A DNA stretch of 25,265 nucleotides. It comes from Parcubacteria group bacterium CG_4_9_14_0_2_um_filter_35_11. Its GTDB lineage: Bacteria > Patescibacteriota > Minisyncoccia > Minisyncoccales > GCA-002788555. The position numbers and the translations under genes were made by a program. Position 1 is the first letter of the stretch. Every line of letters begins with the position of its first letter. The stretch covers positions 1 through 25,265 of the forward strand of contig PFRL01000055.1 of the NCBI GenBank assembly GCA_002788555.1, in the 5' to 3' direction. Positions 14,241 to 22,195 of this stretch are shown here, one piece after another. Below the pieces are notes generated by a model. That model did not search any database and had not been told where the DNA came from. It was given only the letters and a program-made list of their open reading frames with translations.

Positions 14241-15152
14241 TTATGGTTGTAATACTGGATAAATTAATTTTTTAACCAATCGCCAACTTTCTTTAAGACC
14301 TATGACAAAAACTACTCCTGAAATCATAAAAAAACCTGCCAAAATTTCCTGGAAACTCACTTTCCCACCAGAAATCAAAGAAACTAAAGTGGTCACTGGA
14401 GATCCCAAAAGTAAGATTACTGTTGCTTGAGAAACTGGTATATATTTAAGCCCACTATACCAAGTTATTACATAACCAAAAAGGAGAATTGAGGTAACTA
14501 TTACCCAACCAATTTGCTTTAAAACAAGGTCGGATAATAAAGGCAACTGACTAGTAGCTCCAAAAAAAATCAAAATAAACAAAGAACCGAAAAACATTCG
14601 AGCCCAAGCTACAGTCCTACCTTGAAGTTTTTCTGACCTTAAAACGTACTTAGAAATCGTATTCTCTACCGCCCAAAAAAGAGTGGCTGAAAAAACCAAA
14701 AAATCTCCTAAGTTTGGCGAGAAAGTTAACTTTTTCAACAATAATAGACTGCCCAAAATTAAAAATAGTCCTCCCAAAAAAAACTTTTTATCAATCTTTT
14801 CTTTCAAAAAGACAAAACTCAGGACTGCTACATAGATAAACATTGTCTTGTGCCAAAAAGCTGCTTGAGCCGGACCAGTTAGGGAAAGTCCTTTGAAAAA
14901 TAGTAAAAAAGGAATACTTCCCCCTACTAAACCAATAATTATTAATAAGAACCAATGTTTCTTAGTTAAATGTTTTAAGACCTTCCAATCCTTGAACGCT
15001 AATAAAACTCCTGTCAGAAAAAGAGCGACAATAGAATTTTTCAGCCAAGCAAAAATATAAGGGTTGATAACGCTTACCCCGAATTTGTTAATAAAAATTG
15101 AAAAGCCCGAAATAATGGCAGTAAAAATGACTAAGAAGTAACCTTTTTTCAT
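14241..15152 (-). CDS. EamA/DMT-family transporter
   Basis: This 303-residue inner-membrane protein has about ten hydrophobic helices in two repeated EamA halves (roughly 1-140 and 150-290), the usual architecture of drug/metabolite transporters. Recognisable family segments are SGFSIFINKFGV near the N-terminus, TGPAQAAFWHKTMFIYVAVLSFVFLKEKI at the end of the first half, and PVSQATVILLLGSPVTTLVSLISGGKVS near the end of the second. The substrate cannot be read from sequence; relatives export amino acids, nucleotides or other metabolites. It lies between hypC (4-bp gap) and the DUF6390-like gene, but a role in hydrogenase function (for example metal supply) is only speculation from position. 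Confidence 0.88.
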   Translation of the reverse strand: MKKGYFLVIFTAIISGFSIFINKFGVSVINPYIFAWLKNSIVALFLTGVLLAFKDWKVLKHLTKKHWFLLIIIGLVGGSIPFLLFFKGLSLTGPAQAAFWHKTMFIYVAVLSFVFLKEKIDKKFFLGGLFLILGSLLLLKKLTFSPNLGDFLVFSATLFWAVENTISKYVLRSEKLQGRTVAWARMFFGSLFILIFFGATSQLPLLSDLVLKQIGWVIVTSILLFGYVITWYSGLKYIPVSQATVILLLGSPVTTLVSLISGGKVSFQEILAGFFMISGVVFVIGLKESWRLVKKLIYPVLQP

Positions 15153-15156
15153 ATAC

Positions 15157-15357
15157 TTATTTCTTGATTAGATTAATTATTTCTTTTGCTTCTTTTTTTG
15201 TTATTTTTCCGACAATAAAGTTGTTTTGTAAAATTACGTAATCTCCTACTTTCACTCTAATTAAAGAGCCTCTAACCTCTTTTTGTCGACCATCTTCTTC
15301 TGTAATAATCTTTTGATTTTTGATTTTCTTTATCTTGGCTGGTAAAGTAATACACAT
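15157..15357 (-). CDS. hypC: Hydrogenase maturation chaperone HypC
   Basis: HypC works with HypD to build and deliver the Fe(CN)2CO unit to the hydrogenase large subunit. The 66-residue product begins MCITLPAKI. Cys2 is the essential ligand of the family, and this MC-x-x-x-P start is diagnostic. Further segments are a beta-barrel core (GSLIRVKVGDYVILQNNFIVGKI) and a C-terminal helix (KKEAKEIINLIKK). A TTG ten codons upstream is in frame, but using it would bury the required N-terminal Cys, so the ATG at 15355-15357 is the start. The other hyp genes (A, B, D, E, F) are not in this window. The position four genes upstream of the large subunit supports the assignment. Confidence 0.9.
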   Translation of the reverse strand: MCITLPAKIKKIKNQKIITEEDGRQKEVRGSLIRVKVGDYVILQNNFIVGKITKKEAKEIINLIKK

Positions 15358-15390
15358 TTTATATTTGTTTTCTGTTGGTATACCCAAGAA

Positions 15391-16908
15391 CTAATAAATA
15401 TCCTTCTGGTTTTGATAACTGATGGCTTCGGCTAACTGTTCCCGATTAATATCTTCTTTACCTTCAAGGTCGCTAATGGTCCTAGCTACCTTTAGAATTT
15501 TGTGGTAAGAGCGGGGAGAGAGACTCAATCTCCGCATTGCCTGGCGCAAAAGGTCTTTGGAGCAAATATCAATTTTACAATATTCTTGAATTTTTTGTAA
15601 CGGTATCTCACTATTCAAAAATCCTCTGGATTCTTGGATGGTCCTAGATTCTTCTACTCTTCTCCGAATATTTTTACTCTCTTCTGCTACGATTTTTGAG
15701 GTCAATTTCTCAAAACCAATTCTCGGGACTTCAATTTTGATATCAATCCTATCAAGGATTGGTCCAGAAATCTTCCGGCGGTACCTTGTAATCTGAGAAG
15801 GTAAGCAAGTACATTCTTTTTGAGGATCGCTGAGATAACCGCAGGGACAAGGGTTAGAAGCGGCAACCAGAGTAAATCTGGCAGGAAAAATTACGCTCTC
15901 CTCGGCTCGCGCCACCAAGACCTTCCCATCTTCCATGGGTTGGCGAAGGGCCTCAATTACATCGCGGTGAAATTCTGGAAATTCATCTAGAAATAAAACG
16001 CCACGGTGAGCTAAAGTAATTTCTCCTGGACGAATATGGGAGCCTCCGCCAATCAAAGCTGCAGCCGAAGAAGAGTGGTGAGGACTTCGAAAAGGGCGTT
16101 TAATTATAATAGAGTTCTTTGAGGCTAAAAGCCCAGCAACACTATAGATTTTTGTTACTTCTAAAATTTCTTCTTTGGCCATCCTTGGCAAAATTGAGGG
16201 GAGAGCCCGAGAAAGTAAAGTTTTACCTGAGCCTGGTGGCCCCATCATAAAAATATTATGCCCACCGGCAGCAGCAATCTCCAAGGCTCTTTTGATGCTT
16301 TCTTGCCCTTGAACATAGGCAAAATCAATCTCAGGATATTCTTGGGCAGGAATATCCTCTGCTCCTTTACCAGTTAGTATATAGTTTTCTGTTTTCCCTT
16401 CTAAAATTTTAAGAAGACCCTTAAGGTTTTCTACTGCTAAAATTCGAAGCCCTTTTACCAATTCTGCTTCTTTCTGATTTTCCTTTGGTAAAACTAAAAG
16501 CTTATTTTCTTGCCTTGCTAAAATGGCTGTTGAGAGTGCTCCTCTTACTTTTCGTATTGAGCCATCTAAAGAAAGTTCTCCCATAAAAATTTTATCACTT
16601 GTCTTAAACTTTTTTACTTGTCCCGATGCCAATAAAAAACCCAAGGCTATCGGAAGGTCATAAATCGCTCCTTGTTTTTTTATCTCGGCTGGAGCAAGAT
16701 TCACAGTAATGCGACGATTATGATGCTGAGGTGGCTTCCCTCCGCTATTTTTAATTGCCGAGGAAACTCTTTCTTTTGACTCTTCTACCGCTTTATCGGG
16801 AAGACCTACAATAGAAAAAGCATGAAGACCTGAGGTAAAATCAACTTCAACTTCGATTATTCTGGCATCGAGCCCAATAAAAGCTGAGGAAAAAATTTTA
16901 ACAGCCAT
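15391..16908 (-). CDS. YifB/ComM-type Mg-chelatase-like AAA+ ATPase
   Basis: The 505-residue cytoplasmic ATPase belongs to the family that includes ComM, a branch-migration helicase acting in natural transformation. The N-terminal Lon-like/ChlI domain begins MAVKIFSSAFIGLDARIIEVEVDF and includes GLPDKAVEESKERV and VNLAPAEIKKQGA. The AAA+ domain has Walker A GPPGSGKTLL, Walker B GVLFLDEFPEF, FRSPHHSSS and a Cys-rich insert (SNPCPCGYLSDPQKECTC). The C-terminal domain contains LSPRSYHKILKVARTI. I start at the ATG at 16906-16908, because the 17 upstream codons have no family match and would overlap the degV gene. It lies 33 bp before hypC's chosen start, but nothing else links it to hydrogenase. 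Confidence 0.95.
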   Translation of the reverse strand: MAVKIFSSAFIGLDARIIEVEVDFTSGLHAFSIVGLPDKAVEESKERVSSAIKNSGGKPPQHHNRRITVNLAPAEIKKQGAIYDLPIALGFLLASGQVKKFKTSDKIFMGELSLDGSIRKVRGALSTAILARQENKLLVLPKENQKEAELVKGLRILAVENLKGLLKILEGKTENYILTGKGAEDIPAQEYPEIDFAYVQGQESIKRALEIAAAGGHNIFMMGPPGSGKTLLSRALPSILPRMAKEEILEVTKIYSVAGLLASKNSIIIKRPFRSPHHSSSAAALIGGGSHIRPGEITLAHRGVLFLDEFPEFHRDVIEALRQPMEDGKVLVARAEESVIFPARFTLVAASNPCPCGYLSDPQKECTCLPSQITRYRRKISGPILDRIDIKIEVPRIGFEKLTSKIVAEESKNIRRRVEESRTIQESRGFLNSEIPLQKIQEYCKIDICSKDLLRQAMRRLSLSPRSYHKILKVARTISDLEGKEDINREQLAEAISYQNQKDIY

Positions 16909-16933
16909 ATTTAAGAATAATTTAAAATCCTTT

Positions 16934-17794
16934 TTATATAATAGGGCGACAGGCAGCAATTAAAGTACCGGGACCAGAATTCGCTCCTACTATAGGAGGA
17001 GCTAGAGAAACAAAAGCAACTTCTGCTTTTAATTCTCTTTCTATTTTTTCTTTTAAACTATAAGCTAACCCAATATTATTAGTGTAATTTATTCCAACCT
17101 TCATGTTAGTTTTATAATATCTTCTAATTTTCTGAGAATGACATTGAAGTTGACGAAAAATAGCCTTAAAAACATCCCCACTTCCAAAATTAAATCCAGC
17201 GAACCCCACTACTCCTTTTTTGATTCCAACAATAGGCTGAATACCCAGGCTCTTTAATGTTTGGAAAAGCCAAGCCTGTTTTTGACTCATTCTTCCTATT
17301 TTTTCTACCCAAAAAGTATTTTTTAAAAAAGCGACCATTTTAATTTCTCGCTTTAGACTTTCGAGTCTCCTTTTGATTTCTTTTATCTCTTGATGTCCCT
17401 TAATTAATTCTAATGCTTTTAAAACAAAAAGACCTTCGCTGGCTGCCGCATGTCCCGAATCGATTAATTCTATCTTTAAAGAATCCGACATAAACCCTTT
17501 GGCTTGAAATGCCGAATTGTAGGTACCGGATAAGCGACTACTTAAAGTGATAACGACAACTTTCTGAAATCCCTCTAATAATCTTTTGTATGCTTTAATA
17601 AAGTCCCCTGGCGATGGGGCTGAGGTTTTAGGATGGGCTTTAGTTTCTTCCATTATCTGATAAAGGTTTTTCTCTGGAAATTTCTCTGCTTCTGCGAAAA
17701 AGAGTTTTGTCTTGACTATTTCTATTTGATATTCTCTGATGATTTTTTCTGGTAGAGAACAAATATCATCTACAACGATGCCAATATTATCCAT
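16934..17794 (-). CDS. DegV family fatty-acid-binding protein (copy 3)
   Basis: The 286-residue member of the DegV fold has IGIVVDDICSLPEKII at the N-terminus, TSAPSPGDF, the ligand loop SGTYNSAFQAKGF, DSGHAAASEGLFVLKAL, IGRMSQ, QPIVGIKKG and a C-terminal GPGTLIAACRPII. It is more divergent than copies 1 and 2 (4443-6261) and lacks their AWCE ending. Its position next to the carboxyltransferase of the lipid cluster (33 bp after that gene's stop) fits a role in fatty-acid binding or delivery, which is otherwise inferred from the family. Three DegV genes in one 25-kb window suggest selective ligands or redundant acyl pools. Confidence 0.92.
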   Translation of the reverse strand: MDNIGIVVDDICSLPEKIIREYQIEIVKTKLFFAEAEKFPEKNLYQIMEETKAHPKTSAPSPGDFIKAYKRLLEGFQKVVVITLSSRLSGTYNSAFQAKGFMSDSLKIELIDSGHAAASEGLFVLKALELIKGHQEIKEIKRRLESLKREIKMVAFLKNTFWVEKIGRMSQKQAWLFQTLKSLGIQPIVGIKKGVVGFAGFNFGSGDVFKAIFRQLQCHSQKIRRYYKTNMKVGINYTNNIGLAYSLKEKIERELKAEVAFVSLAPPIVGANSGPGTLIAACRPII

Positions 17795-17827
17795 GAAAAA
17801 AATATAAATTTAAGAATGGAATTAGTC

Positions 17828-19375
17828 TTAGAGAGGAATATTGCCGTGCTTTCGTAGAATCTTTTCTTCTTTTTTATCTAAAAGTGATTCCAGACATTTG
17901 GTCAAAACGCTGGTTGTGTCTTTTGGATTAATTATCATATCCACCTGCCCAAGTTTTGCTGCCTGATAAGGGTTTAGAAAAAATTCTTCCAGCTCTTTTA
18001 TTTTTTCTTTCTCCATCCTCTTAGGATCTTTGCTTTCAGCTAATTCTTTTTTGCAGATTATTTTTACCGCTTGAGCAGGTCCCATCACGGCAATCTGAGC
18101 GGACACCCAAGAAATAACTTTATCATAGCCAAGGTAGCGTGAAGCAAGAGCAATATAAGCTCCTCCAAAAGCTTTCCTTAAAATTAGGCTAAGTTTGGGT
18201 ACAGTAGCTTCGGAAAAAGCGTATAAAACTTTTGCTCCATGGCGGATTATTCCTTGGTGTTCCTGGTCAGCTCCGGGAAGATAGCCAGGAGTATCTACTA
18301 AATTAATTAAGGGAATATTGAAGGCGTCACAGAATCTAACAAAACGAGCAACTTTATCAGAGGAGTTAATATCAAGAGTCCCTGCCATAAACTTCGTCTG
18401 ATTGGCAACAATACCTACCACATTCCCAGCCAGTCTTACAAATCCAACTACCACACTGGGAGCAAAACCAGGCTGGATTTCTAAAAAGGAATTTCTATCA
18501 AATATTTCAAAAATAACTTCTCTCATATCATAACCTTTCTCTTCCTCTTCCGGGACTATTTTTAAGAGAGCGTAATTTTCTTTCTCGAAGAATTCCGAAA
18601 AAATACTTTTTTGCCTGGGAGGGTCTTCAAGATTGTTTTGAGGAAGATAAGATAAAAGTTTTTTAACACCGTTAAAACAATCTTCTTCGTTGTTAAAAAC
18701 GAGATGACAACAGCCACTTTTGACACTGTGAACAGCAGCACCTCCTAATTTATCAAAAGATATTTCTTCGCCAGTTACCGATTTAATTACTTCGGGTCCG
18801 GTAATATACATTTGAGAAATACCATTAACCATAAAAACAAAGTCTGAAAGCCCGGGAGCGTATGAAGCTCCTCCCGCTGATGGTCCGACAACCACACTGA
18901 TTTGAGGGATAACGCCTGAGGCTTTAATCATAGAGTTAAAAATAGCCGCATAGCTATCCAGGCTTGAAATTCCTTCTTGGATTCTTGCTCCACCACTATC
19001 GATTATCCCGATAATGGGCGAACCTGTTTTCCTTGCCAACTCGATGACCTTGACGATTTTTTTGCCGTGCATTTCTCCTAACGATCCTCCCATTTTTGCA
19101 AAATCCTGAGAATAAACATAAACTTGACGATTATTTATCTTCCCAAAACCACTAACTACCGCATCTCCCGGGACTCTTTTTCGGTCCATACCAAACCTTG
19201 AAAAACGACTTTCTACAAAAAGATCTAATTCTACAAAAGTTTCCGGATCAAAGAGCAAGTTAATCCTTTCCCTGGCAGAGAGTTTTCCTTTTTTATGCTG
19301 TTTTTCAGCAAATTCGGGATTTTCCAGCTCAGAATTTTTTTCACTTAGTTTTGCTATCTCTTTTTTGAAATTCAT
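17828..19375 (-). CDS. Acyl-CoA carboxylase carboxyltransferase subunit (PccB/MmdA type)
   Basis: This subunit transfers CO2 from carboxybiotin to acetyl- or propionyl-CoA. The 515-residue product carries both crotonase-fold halves fused in one chain, as in propionyl-CoA carboxylase beta rather than split AccA/AccD. It lacks the AccD zinc finger. Recognisable parts are ARERINLLFD, SQDFAKMGGSLGEMHGKKI, IGIIDSGGARIQEG, the oxyanion-hole loop VVVGPSAGGASYAPGLSDF, VDTPGYLPGADQEHQGII, and RKAFGGAYIALASR followed by VMGPAQAVKII. With the adjacent biotin ligase, carrier and carboxylase it forms a complete acyl-CoA carboxylase. Malonyl-CoA supply is the likely role given fabK/fabZ nearby, but a propionyl-CoA enzyme or, less likely, a decarboxylase cannot be excluded. 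A hairpin lies just upstream of the start. Confidence 0.94.
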   Translation of the reverse strand: MNFKKEIAKLSEKNSELENPEFAEKQHKKGKLSARERINLLFDPETFVELDLFVESRFSRFGMDRKRVPGDAVVSGFGKINNRQVYVYSQDFAKMGGSLGEMHGKKIVKVIELARKTGSPIIGIIDSGGARIQEGISSLDSYAAIFNSMIKASGVIPQISVVVGPSAGGASYAPGLSDFVFMVNGISQMYITGPEVIKSVTGEEISFDKLGGAAVHSVKSGCCHLVFNNEEDCFNGVKKLLSYLPQNNLEDPPRQKSIFSEFFEKENYALLKIVPEEEEKGYDMREVIFEIFDRNSFLEIQPGFAPSVVVGFVRLAGNVVGIVANQTKFMAGTLDINSSDKVARFVRFCDAFNIPLINLVDTPGYLPGADQEHQGIIRHGAKVLYAFSEATVPKLSLILRKAFGGAYIALASRYLGYDKVISWVSAQIAVMGPAQAVKIICKKELAESKDPKRMEKEKIKELEEFFLNPYQAAKLGQVDMIINPKDTTSVLTKCLESLLDKKEEKILRKHGNIPL

Positions 19376-19412
19376 AGTGGTTTTTCCCCACTACCAATGT
19401 ATTGGTGTGGGG
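19376..19412 (-). promoter_or_regulatory. Two overlapping hairpins before the carboxyltransferase start
   Basis: On the minus strand CCCCAC-ACCAA pairs with TTGGT-GTGGGG around the loop TACA (19386-19412, 11 pairs with one bulged base), starting 2 bases after the birA stop codon. The 3' arm, AGTGGGG, is the only purine-rich ribosome-binding-like sequence before the ATG at 19375. The same AGTGG can instead pair with CCACT (19376-19380), next to the start codon. The two folds are mutually exclusive. There is no T run for termination. A translational switch or mRNA processing site is possible. Confidence 0.5.
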
Positions 19413-19414
19413 GT

Positions 19415-20161
19415 TTAGGTAAGCTCGAGGCTTCCTTCTAAAATTTTAATTATTTTATCTTCCTTTAATTTAATCATAATAGCTCCATCTTTGTCAAAAT
19501 CCAAGACCGTTCCAGGAACTTTTTTATTTTGGACGACTGCCCTAATCTTCCGTCCTATTAAAATTTCATATTTTTTATATTCCTTCAAAATTTCTCTATT
19601 GTTCTTTTTCAAAAACTCTCTAAATAACTTAAGAAATAAACTTAGAATCTCTTTATTATCTACATTTTTGCCCTGTTCTTTTACAACGGAGGTGGCTTCT
19701 GGAGATAAATATTTAGGAAAACTTTTTATATTGGTATTAATCCCCACTCCTGCTATTGAAGTTCGAGATTTTTCCCCGACTATATTTTCTACTAAAATCC
19801 CAGCGACTTTTTTAAAAGCGGGCTTTTTTTGAAAATAGGAAGGGGCTAAAATATCATTTGGCCATTTAATTACTGCTTTAAGACTAGATTTTTCTCTTAT
19901 TGTTTTAACTACTGCTATTGCTGTAACAAAAGGCAAAAGTTGAAGTTTTTTGACCGAGATTTTTGGCAAAATTAAGGAAAAATACAAGCCTCCTGCTGGA
20001 GAGAACCAAAATCTTTTTCCTTTTCCGTAGCCTTTGCTTTGAGAGTTGGCTAAGACCACTGTCCAGCCGTGCAAATTATTTTTAGCTATTTCTTTTGCTT
20101 TAAGGTTGGTGGAGCCAATCTTGGGATAAAATAAAAAACAAATTTGATTAGAATTTCGCAT
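19415..20161 (-). CDS. birA: Biotin-protein ligase (monofunctional BirA)
   Basis: BirA activates biotin to biotinyl-AMP and attaches it to the biotin carboxyl carrier protein. The 248-residue product has only the catalytic and C-terminal SH3-like domains; the DNA-binding domain of bifunctional BirA is absent. Motifs are IGSTN (15-19), the biotin/AMP loop SQSKGYGKGKRFWFSPAGGLYFS (40-62), KWPNDI (99-104), KVAGILVE and GVGINTN. The loop usually reads GRGRxGRxW. Here it is KGYGKGKRFW, with Lys replacing the conserved Arg positions, an oddity worth noting. The gene lies between the carboxyltransferase and the carrier protein, its substrate. Confidence 0.93.
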   Translation of the reverse strand: MRNSNQICFLFYPKIGSTNLKAKEIAKNNLHGWTVVLANSQSKGYGKGKRFWFSPAGGLYFSLILPKISVKKLQLLPFVTAIAVVKTIREKSSLKAVIKWPNDILAPSYFQKKPAFKKVAGILVENIVGEKSRTSIAGVGINTNIKSFPKYLSPEATSVVKEQGKNVDNKEILSLFLKLFREFLKKNNREILKEYKKYEILIGRKIRAVVQNKKVPGTVLDFDKDGAIMIKLKEDKIIKILEGSLELT

Positions 20162-20190
20162 ATAAAGGGTTGACGAAATTTTTCATAAAA

Positions 20191-20607
20191 TCATTCAAGG
20201 ATTATTAATTTCTCGCCACTATTTACAAATTGTTTTTCTTTGACTTCGATTTCTTTTACTCTCCCGTAACTTTCGGAGATAATTTCGTTTTCCATCTTCA
20301 TTGCCACCAAAGTAATGACTGGCTGACCAATCCTTATTGTCTCACCATCTTTGACATGAATTTTTGAAACAATACCAGCAATGGGAGTTTTAATTTCTTT
20401 TTCTTGGGGAAGATTAGGTACTACTTCACTTTTTCTAATACTTTCAAGCGAAGGATAATCTTTCCTTTCGATAAGGACCAACCTGTCAAATTCATCTTTA
20501 CTAAAAAAATAATCTTCATTTTCTACTCTTACTTTGAGAAGATTCTCTTTAATTTCAGAAATTTCAATGTTATAGGATTTATCTTTTAAGAAAATTTTAG
20601 TTTTCAT
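20191..20607 (-). CDS. Biotin carboxyl carrier protein (biotinyl domain)
   Basis: The 138-residue carrier swings carboxybiotin between the biotin carboxylase and carboxyltransferase sites. The C-terminal 70 residues form a biotinyl domain (KTPIAGIVSKIHVKDGETI, then VAMKMENEI with the biotin-accepting Lys104). The N-terminal part (1-60) is a beta-rich region (IFLKDKSYNIEISEIKENLLKVRVENEDYFF) like the one preceding the carrier domain in oxaloacetate decarboxylase gamma/propionyl-CoA carboxylase chains. There is no Ala/Pro-rich linker of the AccB type. It lies between birA and the biotin carboxylase, 18 bp after the latter stops. Confidence 0.94.
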   Translation of the reverse strand: MKTKIFLKDKSYNIEISEIKENLLKVRVENEDYFFSKDEFDRLVLIERKDYPSLESIRKSEVVPNLPQEKEIKTPIAGIVSKIHVKDGETIRIGQPVITLVAMKMENEIISESYGRVKEIEVKEKQFVNSGEKLIILE

Positions 20608-20625
20608 AACTTCCAGCTAAATCTT

Positions 20626-22182
20626 TTAACGAAAGTTTTCTTCTTCTAAAAATTTCTGCCGGTTAATTATCTTCCACTTATTAATTCTATTCTCCTTTCT
20701 ATTAGTTTCTTGAATCTCTTGGAAAAAATGGGCAACTATTAGAGCTATTTCTTTTTTTGTTATCTTTTCGGGAGTTTCTTTAAAAGTAACTTCTTTTTTA
20801 ATCTTGGCTTTAGCTTCTCTAACCTTTTCTATAATATTATTTTCTTGAATAAACGAGGTAGAAAGATTCCCTTCAATGAAATTTTTATTTTGAAGAACAA
20901 TTTTAAAAAAAGGTATTAAAGTAGGGATGCCTTCGATAATGAATTCGTCAAAAGCTCTCCGGGCCCTTGAGATAACTGACTGACGATCTTTATCAAAGAT
21001 AATAAGTTTTGCTATCAAACTATCAAAATAAGGAAATATTCTCTGGCCAACATGACAGAAACTATGAATTTCTATCCCTTTTCCTCCGGGAGGTAGATAG
21101 TGAGTGACAGTTCCAGTCCGAGGGCCAAAATCCTCAGTAGCTTCTTCGGCGCAAATTCTAAATTCCATTGCCCAATTCGACATTTTAATCTTTCTTTGCT
21201 TTAAATCCAATTTTTCACCTTGGGCAATCTTAATTTGCTCCTTAACTAAATCAATTCCTGCTACTAGCTCAGTGACAGGGTGCTCAACTTGTAACCTTGG
21301 GTTAACTTCGATAAAGTAGAAATTCTTTTTACTATCAACTAAAAACTCGACTGTTCCTAAACTCTCATAATTGAAGTATTCTCCAATTTTAACAGCGAAT
21401 TTCCCCATTTTCTTTCTTAATTTTTTGTCCAGAAAAGGCGAGGGAGCTTCTTCAATTAGTTTTTGAAAACGACGCTGGACTGAACATTCTCTTTCTCCAA
21501 GATGCAATACCTTTCCTTTACCGTCACCGACAATTTGGAATTCGATGTGACGAGGCTTTTCTAAACACTTTTCAAAAAAAACCATATCGCTCCCGAAAGC
21601 AGTTTTTGCCATTCTTTTTATCCTTTGAAAATTCATTAATAATTTTTCTTGGTCTCTATCTTTTATAACGGCAATACCTATTCCTCCTCCGCCATCGGCT
21701 GCCTTTAATAAGAAGGGTATGTCCGTTTTTTTAGCTATTTTCAGACATTCTATTTCGTTCTGAATAGGTCTTGGAGTACCATTTAATAATGGACAGCCAA
21801 TTTTTTGAGCAATTTTCCTTGCCTCAAGTTTATTACCTAATTTCCTCAAAGTTTCTCCCTTGGGACCAATAAATTTAATATCATTTTTTTCGCAAAAATC
21901 AGCAAAATCTCCATTTTCAGCCAAAAATCCATATCCCGGGTGAATGGCATCAACATCAGCTTCCTTGGCAATTTCAATCAGTTTTCTTTGGTCCAAATAC
22001 CCTAAAATTCCTTCTTCTTCCAAATAATAAAACTCATCAGCTAATTTCGTTTCCAAAAAGTGCTCTTCTTGACCTTTCTGGGGACAAAGAGCCACTGTTT
22101 TAATTCCCATCTCTTTGCAGGCTCGAATAATCCTTAAAGCTATTTCTCCTCTATTAGCAATGAGAATCTTTTTAATCTCCAT
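20626..22182 (-). CDS. accC: Biotin carboxylase subunit of acyl-CoA carboxylase
   Basis: This subunit carboxylates biotin with bicarbonate and ATP. The 518-residue product begins IKKILIANRGEIALRIIRAC (biotin-carboxylase N-domain). HPGYGFLAEN (81-90), the glycine-rich ATP-grasp lid AADGGGGIGIA (161-171), ERECSVQRRFQKLIEEAPSP (230-249) and the active-site strand FIEVNPRLQVEHPVTE (290-305) follow. The normal core ends near residue 445. The remaining 70 residues are a charged helical extension of unknown function, possibly for docking the separate carrier protein. AccC-only proteins are usually about 450 residues, so this form is intermediate between AccC and fused alpha subunits. It is followed by the carrier, birA and carboxyltransferase genes on the same strand. 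Confidence 0.95.
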   Translation of the reverse strand: MEIKKILIANRGEIALRIIRACKEMGIKTVALCPQKGQEEHFLETKLADEFYYLEEEGILGYLDQRKLIEIAKEADVDAIHPGYGFLAENGDFADFCEKNDIKFIGPKGETLRKLGNKLEARKIAQKIGCPLLNGTPRPIQNEIECLKIAKKTDIPFLLKAADGGGGIGIAVIKDRDQEKLLMNFQRIKRMAKTAFGSDMVFFEKCLEKPRHIEFQIVGDGKGKVLHLGERECSVQRRFQKLIEEAPSPFLDKKLRKKMGKFAVKIGEYFNYESLGTVEFLVDSKKNFYFIEVNPRLQVEHPVTELVAGIDLVKEQIKIAQGEKLDLKQRKIKMSNWAMEFRICAEEATEDFGPRTGTVTHYLPPGGKGIEIHSFCHVGQRIFPYFDSLIAKLIIFDKDRQSVISRARRAFDEFIIEGIPTLIPFFKIVLQNKNFIEGNLSTSFIQENNIIEKVREAKAKIKKEVTFKETPEKITKKEIALIVAHFFQEIQETNRKENRINKWKIINRQKFLEEENFR

Positions 22183-22195
22183 AGAGAGTATTATT

